Assembly (NCBI RefSeq): GCF_950295315.1 | Contig: NC_080181.1 | Coordinates: 5,024,726-5,088,725, forward strand | DNA from: Erinaceus europaeus | Taxonomy: Eukaryota > Chordata > Mammalia > Eulipotyphla > Erinaceidae | Direction of reading: 5' to 3' | DNA: 64,000 nt | Part shown: in pieces, positions 31,533 to 42,460 of the stretch | How positions within the stretch are numbered: position 1 is the stretch's first letter | Layout of the letters: every line of letters starts with the position of its first letter | The notes under the pieces: generated by a model | Database searches by the model: none | Told to the model about the DNA's origin: nothing | Seen by the model: only the letters and a program-made list of their open reading frames with translations | Made by a program: the position numbers and the translations under genes

Positions 31533-31589
31533 AAGTGTTATGACTTTCTGACAACCAATTACTTTTAAAATAGTGAGAATTAAGAAATA

Positions 31590-31805
31590 AAATCGGGCCC
31601 AGGTGGTGGCAGTGCACCTGATGATAGAGCACATATGTCGCCATGTGCAAAAATCTGAGTTCAGGCTCCTTGTCCCCACCTGGAAGGGGAAAACTTCACG
31701 AGGAGTGAAGCAGAGCTGCAGATGTCTCCCTTTCTCTTCCCCTCTCTAACTTTCCCTTTCCTCTAGATTTCTCTTTGTCTCTACCTAATAAATAGTTTGT
31801 AGAGT
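31590..31805 (+). mobile_element. SINE-A
   Basis: Head GGTGGCAGTGCACCTGATGATAG, box B-like GAGTTCAGGCTCC, body and an AATAAATAG tail. Confidence 0.82.
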
Positions 31806-31847
31806 TTTAAAAAGAAAAACATTTATACAAAAAAAAGAAATACAGTG

Positions 31848-31950
31848 GGGGCCAGGCACTAGCATACCGTTAAGCGCACATAGTGCTATGCACAAGGACC
31901 CAGGGTCCAGCCCTACTCCTCACCCTCAGGGAGGATGCTTCAGGAGACAT
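31848..31950 (+). mobile_element. SINE-A, 3' truncated
   Basis: The head and box B region end abruptly near 31,945 after 'GATGCTTCAGGA'. An upstream A-rich tract belongs to the previous SINE's tail. Confidence 0.7.
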
Positions 31951-32305
31951 AGGAAGGCATGGACTGCTATTCGAGAGAGGACAGTGTAACGCCAGTGGGA
32001 GTTTTGCAGTGGTAGAAACTTGGTCGGCTGTAATCACTGGAGAAGTGTGTGCTGTCTGCAGAGCTGGTGAGAGGCAATGATGGAGAATAGAGGGCCATGG
32101 TGACCCAGAGTTCTATTCAACACTCAGCCGTCTTTTGGGAGCAGAACTTATTGGCAGCATATATTCTTGAGTTTCCAGATATGTTAATACAATTGCAAAA
32201 AAAGTCAGAACAAGCAATGTTTCACCCTGACCTCAGTCCTCTGGAGAATATAATCCCCAATGCAAGTCACCCTCCCACAAGTTCTCCCTTAAAATCAAGA
32301 CCTGG

Positions 32306-32306
<1 letters not shown>
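31951..32306. other. Unassigned sequence
   Basis: Nothing recognised. Confidence 0.4.

Positions 32307-32369
<63 letters not shown>
32307..32369 (+). repeat. (CA)n microsatellite
   Basis: About 30 uninterrupted CA units. The His/Thr and Cys/Val repeats in translated frames are artefacts of it. Confidence 0.95.
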
Positions 32370-32370
<1 letters not shown>

Positions 32371-32858
32371 CACATGTAAATGTATATAATTGGAAGGCTC
32401 TCTCTGGACCCAGTTCTACAGAGAAGAGCAATCTTGGTCTTTTTTTTTTTTCTTCACTATACCAAGCTACAAAATGGGGAAGCAAATGAATGGATGCCTA
32501 GAAAAGTAATTTCATGTAAATCTGCTCTGTGAGAAGCTGTCCTACTGCAATTTACAACATCTAATAGCATTTTCTGAAAGAGTGAGGCTCTGGGAAGCAT
32601 CCTTCCTCTTCAACCCCACTGTCTACTTGCTTTATAACCTCTTTTCAACCTAGTCCCTTCTTATTTTCTTTAGCACCCAATAATTTTGACTTTTACAGCT
32701 TGGCCTGAATTTCCTATTTATTTTTTCCTCCTGGTCTGTGAATGATAACGTTGAAGCTGAAGAAATCATTGCGTATAAAAGTAGGTGCATCCATACAGGT
32801 ATATACATACGTGCATGTATGTAAATGTGACTGCACTGCAAATATGTTTATAAAAATG
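32370..32858. other. Unassigned sequence
   Basis: Nothing recognised beyond a short T run at about 32,440-32,451. Confidence 0.4.
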
Positions 32859-32859
32859 A

Positions 32860-32998
32860 TTGTGACACCCAGGATCAAGCCTTCAATCCCCACCTATAGG
32901 GGGAGCTTTCACAAGTGGTTAAGTAGGTCTTCAAGAGTATCTTTCTTTCCCTTTATCTCCCCATCCTTTCTCAATTTCTCTTTTATTTTAAGGGGATG
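32860..32998 (+). mobile_element. SINE, head truncated
   Basis: Begins near box B (GGATCAAGCCTTCAATCCCC) and keeps the 'AAGTAGGTCTTCAAGAGTATC' body and a TTTTATTTTAAGG end. Most of the head is missing. Confidence 0.65.
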
Positions 32999-33950
32999 AG
33001 GGTGGGATTGCAGCGAGTTCACAGGCAACACAGAAAAATTCCTAAAAGTCCATTTTAGACATTGCCTCTGTTGGGGTTTCTTAGAAATAGAATGTGAGGC
33101 AGGAGTTGGGGTGCATGTGATTCATGCAGGAAGAATCAGCAAAGGAAAGCGGGAGGGGAGAGGAAGGGGTTTCAAGTATTATCTAACCTTAGACAGTCTG
33201 TCCATGGGGGAGGACCTTGTAGCATAAACCAAGTCAGAGTTGCACCCCCAACTCTTGAGAAAATGGGGTCTTTGGTGTTGGCATCAGTAGCAGCCTACAC
33301 TAGCAGAAGGCACCATCATGGAGCGTCCTCTCCTGTTCTGTCAGGTGAACTGTATCAACAGAGCCTCCCATAGGTTCTTCCTGTCTGTCATCATGCCGGT
33401 GCTGCATGTCCAGAGCTAAGAAATGGAAACCACAGACTTTCTTAGAAAGCTGGAAGAGGGAGAAAAAGAAACTTAGGTTTGATAATTTTGTCAGGCTAGC
33501 TTTGGGGCCTGGGGGTAAACTGAGGCTGGAGAGGTAGTAAGCTGGTGAAGAGGATCTAGAAAAGCATTCATCTTGCAGATGCCTCTGGGAGGAAGTTAGG
33601 GTGCAGATTCTCAGTTGGAGGTCTGAAAGCCTGGGCTGCTTGGTCCCCAGGAGGCTCAGAAGACTCTGCAGCTGGTGCTGGCCTCTGAGCCTTCCGGAAT
33701 GAATCATGGGTTCCTGAAGGAATCATAAACTTAGTTTGCAGTTGTCTGAAAGTTTGCAGGGGAGTGCATCTTTGTCTTGTGATTGAGGTTGGAATGACAT
33801 ACTCCTACACAGTGATTTCACAGAGTGATAAAATTAGTGAAAGCTGCTGGAACTGAATCTCCTCCATGTCTCCTTCACCCCCTTGGATCCAGTCATTCAA
33901 AAAGGAGTCATTTTATGTTTTTCCATACTAAAGTTTCCATATGTGTTTTA
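32999..33950. other. Unassigned sequence
   Basis: About 0.95 kb with no assigned feature. A 135-codon minus frame (33,300-33,707) has no recognised domain. Part of 33,060-33,300 has the feel of an old repeat but I cannot place it. Confidence 0.45.
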
Positions 33951-33952
33951 TC

Positions 33953-34108
33953 TTTTTCTGTATTGGAGGGATTAATGGTTGACAGTTGACAGTATACAGT
34001 AGTCTATACATGTGTACCACTTCTCAGTTTCCCATAACAGTCTAACCCCCTCTAGGTCCTCCTCTGCCATCATGTTCCAAGACCTGAACCCTCCTTCCCC
34101 GCCCATCT
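33953..34108 (-). mobile_element. L1-B 3' end, copy 1 (older)
   Basis: GTATTGGAGGGATTAATGG through CCTGAACCCTCCTTCC is a diverged complement of the L1-B 3' terminus. It is cut off where the second copy's tail begins. Confidence 0.8.
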
Positions 34109-34111
34109 TTT

Positions 34112-34315
34112 TTTTTATTTCTTTATTGGGGGCATAATTTTTTTATAGTCAACAGTAAATACAATAGTCTGTACATGCATAACATTTCCCAGCTTTCCAC
34201 ATAACAATACAACTCCCACTAGGTCCTCTGCCATCATGTTCCAGAACCTGAACCCTCCCCCTGCCCCCAGAGTCTTTTACTTTGGTGCAATACACCAACT
34301 CCAGTCCTCATATTT
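34112..34315 (-). mobile_element. L1-B 3' end, copy 2
   Basis: A T/ATTT tail complement precedes TTTATTGGGGGCATAATT and L1-B 3' UTR sequence to CACCAACTCCAGTCC. It is closer to the 63.3-kb copy than copy 1 is. Confidence 0.85.
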
Positions 34316-36720
34316 TATTTTTTTTTATTTATTCAAGAAAGGAGACATTAACAAAACCGTAGGATAGGAGGGGTACAACTCCACACAATTCCTGCCACCC
34401 AATCTCCATATCCCATCCCCTCCCCTGATAGCTTTCCCATTCTCTATCCCTCTGGGAGCATGGACCCAGGGTCATTGTGGGTTGCAGAAGGTGGAAGGTC
34501 TGGCTTCTGTAATTGCTTCCCTGCTGAACATGGGCATTGACTGGTCGATCCATATTCCCAGTCTGCCTCTCTCTTTCCCTAGTAGGGTGGGTCTCTGGGG
34601 AAGTGGAGCTCCAGGACACATTGGTGGGGTCTTCAGTCCAGGGAAGCCTGGCCAGCATCCTGATGGCATCTGGAACCTGATGGCTGAAAAGAAAGTTAAC
34701 ATACAAAGCCAAACAAACTGTTGAACAATCATGGACCCAAAGGTTGGAATAGTAGAGATGAAGTGTTGGGGGGTACTCACTGCAAACTCTAGTGTACTTC
34801 TGCTTTCAGGTATATATTTTGCCCTAGTTTATGGATACATATGAACATATACTCTGTCTCAGGGGACTTGGTCTATATCTAGGTTTTGGGACTTTGTTAG
34901 GAAGTGAACCTCCTGGGATGGAATTAGAGAATACTATGAAAGGAAAGGTCTCACCCGAGTAATGAAGCTGAAGGGTTGTCATTCAACACCTGAAGTCTCT
35001 GGACACAGTCTGAGCTGAAGCATGTTGAGGTGGCACTCATTGCGTTGATTAGGTTGCAATCGGCGGATACAATATTATTTGATATGAATTGGGAGAAGCA
35101 TACGGGAAAGTGGGCCCTACCCTAAGGTTCCAGGACTGGGGGGAAATATAGGCTCTATAGTGGAAATGTGAGGCTCCTGCTGTCTTAGGGTTCAAGAAGA
35201 CAATGGTTAGTTATTATTATCATCACATTATTTGGTAATTGGGTTAACTTTGAAAAGTCCCTTTGTTCGGGTTTGCTGTATAATACCCAGCATCTTGTAT
35301 ATAGCTGTGCCACCGGTTGCTTCTGATCTACCTGGTCTAGGCTTTTGAGAGAGTCCGCATATCAAAGACTCAGCCTATATATTAAAAAGACTCAGTCTGT
35401 GTTTTAAAAAGTCCAAGACATACAATCAATTTCCCCCCTCATATTAAATAGTGATTTATATGACTACACTTTAATAGGAGTGTACATAAACACCATTCCC
35501 ACCACCAAAAGACTGTGTCCCATCCCAGCCCCCCAACCCCCACCCTCGCCAGCCCAGGAAGCTGCATGTCTACCCCTCACCACAGGGTTTTTACTTTGGT
35601 GCCCTACTTTCAATTTAGTCAAATCCTGCTTTTGGTTTCCCTTTTTGATCTTCTTTCTCAACTTCTGTTGATGAGTGGGATCATCCCATACTCATCTTTA
35701 TCTTTCTGACTTAGCTCACTTAACATAATTCCTTCTAGCTCTGTCCAAGATGGGTCAGAGAAGGTGGGTTCATTGTTCTTAATAGCTGCATAGTATTCCA
35801 TTGTGTATATATACCACAGCTTTCTCAGCCACTCATCTGGTGTTGGGCACCTGGGTTACTTCCAGATTTTAGCTATTATGAATTGTGCTGTTATGAACAT
35901 AAGAGTACACACATCTTTTTGGTTGGGTGTTACGGAGTCCTTGGGGTATAACCCCAGGAGAGGAATTACTGGGTCATATGGAAGGTCCATGTCTAGCCTG
36001 GTGAGAGTTCTCCAGACTGCTCTCCACAGTGGCTGTACCAATTTACATTCCCACCAGCAATGTAAAAGGGTTCCTCTGTCCCCACATCCTCTCCAGCATT
36101 TGTTGCTGCTGTCCTTTTTGATGTATGCCATTCTCACAGGAGTGAGGTGGTATCTCAGTGTTGTCTTAATTTGCATTTCTCTGACAATCAGTGACCCATA
36201 GCAGTTTTTCATATGTTTGTTAGCCTTTTGGATCTCCTCTGAGGTGAATGTTTTGCTCATTTCCTCTGCCCATTTTTGGATGGGGTCATTTGCTTTTTTT
36301 GGTGCTAAGTTTGCTGAGCTCTTTGTATATTTTGGTGATTAGTTTCTTGTCTGATGTATGGCATGTGAAGATCTTCTCCCATTCTGTGAGGGGTCTCTTT
36401 GTTTGTTTGATAGTTTCTTTGGCTGTGCAGAAGCTTTTCAATTTGATGTAGGTTTGTTTTTGCTTTAGTCTTCCTTGCAGTTGGGTTTGTTTCATCAACT
36501 ATGTCCTTGAGGTTTAGGTGGGAAAGTGTTTTACCAATGTTTTCCTCTAAGTAATTGATTGTTTCTGGTCTAACATCCAGGTCTTTGATCCAAAGTGGTT
36601 CAATTTCATTCTTCTGCATGTTTCAACCCAGTTTTCCCAGCACCATTTCTTGAAGACAGCCTCCTTCTTCCATTTAATACTTTGGGCCCCCTTATCAAAG
36701 ATTAGATATCCCCCATATTT
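34316..36720 (-). mobile_element. L1-A: long 3' UTR plus ORF2 C-terminal part
   Basis: A tail complement at 34,316-34,335 precedes about 1.3 kb of 3' UTR (to about 35,690). The minus strand then gives decayed ORF2 in reading order: DLDVRPETINYLEENIGKTL (36,305-36,619), MANKHMK-like and [20 protein letters not shown], then [20 protein letters not shown] (35,856-36,260). The reverse transcriptase core is absent and the fragments lie in different frames, so it is a 5'-truncated, inactive copy. Confidence 0.9.
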
Positions 36721-37398
36721 TATTTTCTAACCATCCCAGTTGAATGTCCTCTGAATGATTTAGAACTTTACTTAAGATAAGGAAGTTGTTTCATCTGTCC
36801 TTAGGGTTTATGTACTTTTTACTGTTGAGTGTTAATTAACAATACCGTTTCCATTATGGATGGTATATAGAGAACCAAATTGTGATGTTTAAACAACAAA
36901 ATTTTAAAAAGTAATAGTGATGTGTTCAGTTTACTGATTTCTGAGTATGTGGTCACACAGTATAGGTTTGAAAACCACTCTGCTTTGAGTTTTGTATTTG
37001 GACCTTTGGGGTATTATAGTGGGGGGAAAAAAGAAATTACTCCTACCAATGAAAACAACAAATTAGGGAGCAGAAATAGAACAGAAGCAAGGTGAAATTC
37101 CCTATGTTGAGAGAAAAGGCCACACAACCGTCTAAACACAGGGCCACGTATAGGTGTGTGCAGGTGTACCATTGGGGGCCTCAGTTCTAGATTTACTGCC
37201 CTCTAGATTATATATTTGCCACTAAGAATTCTCACAAAACTGAGTAGGTGGTCCATAAGATTCATGTTCTCCAAGTAGACAGGTAAGTGGAGGGGGAGAG
37301 GAGAAAGAGAGAGATAAACAGTTGGTGTGCTCAGTTTTGATGCACTCAGGCCTCCCCAGCATAAATGGGCACCATCAATGCCAATAAGGATTTAAAAA
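36721..37398. other. Unassigned sequence
   Basis: AT-rich sequence without a recognised feature. Confidence 0.45.
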
Positions 37399-37399
37399 C

Positions 37400-37552
37400 A
37401 GTTTCCATGGGACTGGGAGATAGTTTGTCCAGCAGAGTACACACTTTACCATGTGCAGGAGCCCACTTGGGAGTACCTGCACTGGGGAGGCTTCATAAGC
37501 AATGCAACAGTGCTTTGGTGGCTCTCCTTCTGTCTCTGCCTTTCATTATTAC
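37400..37552 (+). mobile_element. SINE-E-like copy
   Basis: ACTGGGAGATAGTTTGTCCAG is head-like and CCATGTGCAGGAGCCC approximates the box B region. 'TGCTTTGGTGGCTCTCC' resembles the SINE-E body. Confidence 0.6.
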
Positions 37553-37555
37553 CAT

Positions 37556-37764
37556 TTTTAAATATTTTTATTTATTTATTTATTATTGGATAGAGACAGA
37601 AATAAATTGAGAGGAGAGGGAGAGAGACAGACAGACACCTGTAACCCTGCTTCACCACTTGTGAAGCTTTCCCCTTGCAGGAGGGAACCAGGGACTTAAA
37701 CCTGGGTTCTTGTGAACTGTAATGTGTGTGCTTAACCAGGTGTACCACCACCTGCACCGTGCAC
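37556..37764 (-). mobile_element. SINE-A
   Basis: TATTTATTTATTTATTATTGG tail complement, CT body complement, box B complement and a head near 37,764. Confidence 0.9.
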
Positions 37765-37835
37765 CCCCCAATGTTTTTTTTAAGGAACCTGTTAAGAGCA
37801 ATGGAATCATACATGCAGGGAGCTCCACTGATAAC

Positions 37836-37897
37836 TCCAATTTGAACACACACACGCACGCACGCACACACACATGCATGCACGCACACGCATATAT
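37836..37897 (+). repeat. CA/CG alternating repeat
   Basis: CACACACGCACGCACGCAC and CATGCATGCACGCAC are strictly alternating purine-pyrimidine, a Z-DNA-prone composition. Confidence 0.88.
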
Positions 37898-38505
37898 TAC
37901 CCAGGCTTACAATCAATCAGACCTAGCAATATCCATCCATACACAAAAATCCCAATTCTTGTTAGAGCCGTGCCTGGAGAAGTTATGTCAGGTCTTGAGT
38001 ACAGGTAGGTTTACAATTAACTTGAGCTTCTTATCGGTTTGTCCCTCCAAAATTTTGAGGGATCAGCTCTTCAATATAATCTGTATACCCTTGCCAAGTG
38101 CTCTCTTAGAATCTAAGAAATGTATGAGTGGGGAAGAATTTATGAGTAATCCTTTCACTAAACCATTTCCAAAACTAACTAGAAGATAACCTGGAAATAT
38201 GTACTCTCAGGTTCTCTCTGAGCTTCGGAAAAACGATCCTAAATTTTTCTTTGCTTGAAGAAAAAAAAATACATCTGAAATTCAGCTGTAGGGTTCTTGG
38301 GGCAGAACCCATACTGTAGAAGGTTATTTTCAGACTTGGGAAGGTTTTTTACAAAGCTGTCACAACTGTGAGGTATATGGTAATCTCATAAAATGTGCCT
38401 ACTAGTGATTTGTTGTTCTGTCTCTTGGCAATGAATGACTTTCAGGGTGGCAACATTTTAGGTGAAAGAATAATAAAACTTTATTAAAATGAAAAAAAAA
38501 CAACA
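37898..38505. other. Unassigned sequence
   Basis: Nothing recognised. The frame at 37,722-38,189 starts within the SINE and has no known product. Confidence 0.45.
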
Positions 38506-38590
38506 CAAAAAGGTTATTCATAGGTTCAATCCCCAGTACCACATGGCAGAGTTGAGCAATCCATTGGTAAAAACAGAGGGGGAAGGAATA
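38506..38590 (+). mobile_element. SINE-C 3' fragment
   Basis: TAGGTTCAATCCCCAGTACC and AGAGTTGAGCAATCC are the box B and 3' region of SINE-C. Confidence 0.65.
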
Positions 38591-38652
38591 GGACAATTGG
38601 CAATAACTGAAGGGTTGTGACATGTGTTTTCACAGGAAAAATGACTTGTTCA

Positions 38653-38832
38653 GGAGCTGGGTGGTGGCACCCCTGGCTGAGCGCATGTTACAACATGCAA
38701 GGACCCGGGTTCAAGCCCTAGTCCCCACCTGCAGGGGGGAAATTTTGCGAGTGGTGAAGCAGTGCTGCAGATGCCTCTCTCCCTCTCAATTTCTGGCTGT
38801 CTCTATCTAAGAAGTAAATAAAGATAATTTTA
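38653..38832 (+). mobile_element. SINE-A with perfect 16-bp TSD
   Basis: Head GGTGGTGGCACCCCTGGCTGAG, box B GGTTCAAGCCC and a CT body ending in AAGTAAATAAAGATAATTTT. The direct repeats 38,637-38,652 and 38,833-38,848 are identical. Confidence 0.94.
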
Positions 38833-38997
38833 AAAAATGACTTGTTCAAGAAAATCTAGACACAAAATACTAAAGCTTCTGTCTACAAGAACAAGAGGTG
38901 TATACATGGTATTCTTGCATGGAATTAAAAAAAAACTAGGAGAAAATATTTGCAGTGTAAATAAAGAGGAAGGATGAACATATTGTGTTCACGCGTG

Positions 38998-39034
38998 GCA
39001 TTTGCTTATTCATACAGTATGAATAAGCAAATGC
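38998..39034. repeat. Perfect palindrome, 18-bp arms, 1-bp centre
   Basis: The left arm (38,998-39,015) and right arm (39,017-39,034) are exact reverse complements around the A at 39,016. It is not part of any repeat I recognise. It could extrude a cruciform, or a hairpin if transcribed. Confidence 0.97.
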
Positions 39035-39516
39035 ACAAGAAGAAAAAGTGGCCAAGAAATTAAATATGCCAAGCTTGCCTCTAATTTCTTTTCCCTGGTT
39101 GTTTCTTCTGTTAGATCTCATTGCCTGAAGATGTCCACTGAACTCCTGTGAGAGATACATAGGAATGATACGTGCACAAAATGATTCTCTTTTTGAAGAA
39201 ATTATGTTCACATATAATGTAACCAAGCATTCCTCAAGAACCCAGGAGAGGTGCTGTCTTTGATAGCTTAGCTGATAAGTTTAGTGGTCTGGATACAACA
39301 GATTTCAAATAACTCAACTCTGTAGTAAATCAGGCTCAGTTTGTCATCCCCAGCAGTGCTCTCTGAGGAGGGGAAAATATTGACAGAGTTAGGTGTGGAG
39401 TAGGGCTGATACTTGAAACTGTTTACTTTGCATACTTTCCTATTACTGTGTTTTTATTTGGTGTCAAAACATGTGTTGAGAGCCTGTATAGTCCTGCTGA
39501 GCAATCTCCCTGACCT
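39035..39516. other. Unassigned sequence
   Basis: Nothing recognised. Confidence 0.4.
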
Positions 39517-39517
39517 A

Positions 39518-39730
39518 GGTTTTATTTATTTTAATTGAGAGAAATAGAGAAGAATGAACACACAGGCACACACAGGCAAGAGTGGGGATGAAAGAGAGAG
39601 AGAGAGAACTGCTCCCATCATAGAGCTCACCCAGTGTCATCTACAGTACTCATGTGCTTCCAGGGTTAGAAAGCAGAGCCGGACACATGGTTAAGCACAC
39701 TTTACCAAGTAAGCTGTCTCCTGGCCCCTC
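39518..39730 (-). mobile_element. Diverged tRNA-derived SINE
   Basis: TTTTATTTATTTTAATTGAGAG tail complement, an AGAGAGAGA patch, and a head complement CAAGTAAGCTGTCTCCTGGCC. Confidence 0.6.
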
Positions 39731-39771
39731 TCCTATTTTTAACACAATCAGAATGGATGCTTTACATTACT

Positions 39772-39978
39772 TCTTTTTTATATTTATTCCCTTTTGTTGC
39801 CCTTGTTGTTTTATTGTTGTAGTTATTATTGTTGTTATTGATGTCGTTATTGTTGGATAGGACAGAGAGAATTGGAGAGAGGAGGGAAAGGCAGAGAGGG
39901 AGAGAAAGATAGACACCTGCAGACCTGCTTCACCACCTGTGAAGCATTTAACTCACTGTTATACTGCCCAACTCCCAC
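39772..39978 (-). mobile_element. SINE-B lacking box B (internal deletion)
   Basis: The linker and CT body are near consensus. GTGAAGC then joins directly to ATTTAACTCACTG of the head, deleting about 80 bp that normally hold box B. Such a copy should have lost its pol III promoter. Imperfect flanking repeats (TTTACATTACTT and TTTGCATTACTT) suggest it inserted as a unit. Confidence 0.85.
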
Positions 39979-41676
39979 TTTGCATTACTTTTATGAGACA
40001 TCAGTTAGAAAGGGAAGTGGAGTCTAACAAATGAATGTAAAATCTTGAGCTGATAAGGAATATTTTTCTATAGTTTTTAATCGCCACACCTTCAGGATAT
40101 AGGAGTAAACAGGCCTGCCAGTTCTACTGCATCAAAGAAAGGTTAGAAGACACAGACACTGATGACTAAGGATATTTCCTCTGATGCTTTATGGGACAGT
40201 CCTTCACGGTGACCTACCATCACAATGTACTGGCTTGGTCACTTGAGCATCTTTGAAGTCTAATTCTAACAACAGAGGAATTCATCTCTTGCCAGAGAAA
40301 GCGTCTTTAAGATAATTCTAGTAACATGAAACTGGTCTTAGTAAATTGGGGGAAGAGTCTTGGGAAGACAATTCAAAGAATTCCAGTCTGGCAATGTCTA
40401 TCTATATGCATACACAGAAGTGTCTCAGGGTTCATGCTTTAGAAGACCTGGTTTTTTTTGAGCAGTCTGTACTCTCCTATAGCAGGGTGATCCACCATCT
40501 GTGTTTTCTTGGGACTAGCATTGGGGGGCTGTGGGATGTGGGGCTTTCACTGCAGAAATGTCAGGCTGGTCACCCTGTAAGGTGAACTGAGTCAGCATTT
40601 AATTGAAGCAATATTTACTACATCTAGTGCGGCCTTCCTCTGTGCAGATCACAGGGATTGCAAAAGTAAACCAACTCCTATGTAGTTCCTGCAGGTGTAG
40701 AATTGTAAAGTCGTTCCTTAGAAGAGTGGAAGAATGAAGGTGGATGCAGCCACACCATTTGCCATTGCTCCCTCCACACGGTGAGGCTAAGTGCTCTGGG
40801 GACTTGCGCAGAGAAATCTAGAGTCTCTAGGAAAGATTTCTGTTGAAAAAAATTGATTTAGATAATCTGTCAGAGAGTGGGCTGGGTGCCCACTAGCTCA
40901 AATGATCCCCAAACATGTTTGTTGAAATAAACTGATCATATTTGATCATTCACAGATTAGAACCACATAGTGGGAAGCCCTATGGAGTCAGCTTGGGGCT
41001 AATATTCGGGAGTTGTTGTTTCAAAATACTCTGAAGTCTTGTGCTCAGACCCTAATACAGGAGATGTTTTATTAGTGATACTATGCAACTATTATCAAGT
41101 AATACTAGTCCAAAATAATTTATGCTTAGGAATGTAGATATTAAGTAGATCGACTATGTATAAAAATCATGACTGCCTCTTCCTGGAATGAAAGCTGTAA
41201 AAACTGACTACTGGTAAAAAGAAAAAAAAAAAAAAAGGTGGAAGAACATATGGTCCAGTGATTTGTGAGATGTACTGACCCCCTTTGTGCTTGTGCCTGT
41301 GTCACAGGTCAAGGTCAAAACTGTGGGGTGAAAAGCATATGGTCAAGACTTAGGTGGTAAGACTTCACCAGGCTTTGCAACTACCTCTGTGATTTTGGGG
41401 TGGTCAACTGTCTGCTCTGATGAGGTAGCTTCCTGGACAAAAATCTTCACAAAGATAGAGACAGGAGTAGTAGTCCGGACACCCACTCACCATCGCTTTG
41501 GCATCTAAATGCCATGGTTTCTCAAATTCAGTAGACGCGTCTGCCGGAGCAGACTCTATGCTAGCTCTGCACTGGGCAGGAACTTGCGAATGGCACATGT
41601 GGAGGTGCTGGAATCTCCTCAGAGGACAGGTGGTAGAGTACAGAAGGAGGAAGAAAGCATCAAGATAAGAACGGCC
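39979..41676. other. SINE-free block, unassigned
   Basis: About 1.7 kb with only a poly-A run near 41,226-41,236. No exon, RNA or named repeat recognised. Confidence 0.5.
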
Positions 41677-41677
41677 A

Positions 41678-41966
41678 CCCCGGGAGCCAGAGGGTGGCAC
41701 AGCAGGTTAAGTGCAGGTGGCACAAAGTGCAAGGACCAGCGTAAGGATCCCAGTTCGAGCCCCCAGCTCCCCATCTGCAGGGGAGTCGCTTTACAGTCAG
41801 TGAAGCAGGTCTGCAGGTGTCTTTCTCTCCCCCTCTCTGTCTTCCCCTCCTCTCTCCATTTCTCTCTGTCCTATCCAACAATGATGGCATCAATAATAAC
41901 AACAATAATAACTACAACAATAAAACAAGGGCAACAAAAGGGAATAAATAAATAAATAAAGTTAAA
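41678..41966 (+). mobile_element. SINE-B without 3' module
   Basis: Head GGTGGCACAGCAGGTTAAGTG, box B GTTCGAGCCCC, CT body, AATAATAACAACAATAATAAC linker and an AATAAATAAA tail. Confidence 0.93.
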
Positions 41967-42310
41967 TAAAATGGCTTCCCCTAAAAGACAGTCCTTAATG
42001 AATGTGCTGTAATACACTGAGTCTCGGAATAGTGCATTGGCAGGGAGAAAGGGGGAACAACTCTCCACAGTATGTTCCATTGGCTCAAGGTTTGCTCTGC
42101 AGAGTTCTGCCCATTTTCCTGGGTAATGCACATGCAGCCATCGCATGGGGATCTGCTTCAGGCCAGCCCAGGGAGGACTGGCACTCTGCACCTTCAACAG
42201 CAGGCAACAGGTGTTTCCAGGTAGTTTCAAGCCCATGATGAACTAGTCACTGACAGTAGCTGAACCCAGAGACTGATATTCATATGTCAAACGGTGAAGG
42301 TATCTCTCTT
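41967..42310. other. Unassigned sequence
   Basis: Nothing recognised. Confidence 0.4.
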
Positions 42311-42311
42311 T

Positions 42312-42460
42312 GTTTTGGGAGCTGGATGGGATAATGGTTATTTTAATCCACTGATAATATACAAAATATCACCATGGAATCAGAGTGATCTAGGTTTGAC
42401 TGGAGAGCCACCATTCAATTGACTTTTTCTCTCTCTCTCTCTTTTTTACCTAAACAAGTC
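42312..42460 (+). mobile_element. Possible decayed SINE-C
   Basis: GGAGCTGGATGGGATAATGG resembles the SINE-C head and a CT run ends it. The middle is too diverged to confirm. Confidence 0.35.

Noticed and set aside
31495..31570. Intact tRNA-Gln gene
   Set aside because: The match ends at the anticodon loop. The T arm and 3' acceptor strand are absent.
33060..33300. Possible LTR or other old repeat
   Set aside because: The texture looked familiar but I could not place any defining terminus, primer-binding site or polyadenylation signal.
35856..36260. 134-codon frame with conserved protein sequence
   Set aside because: It is real L1 ORF2 sequence, but only a C-terminal piece of a 5'-truncated element, so it is not a host gene.
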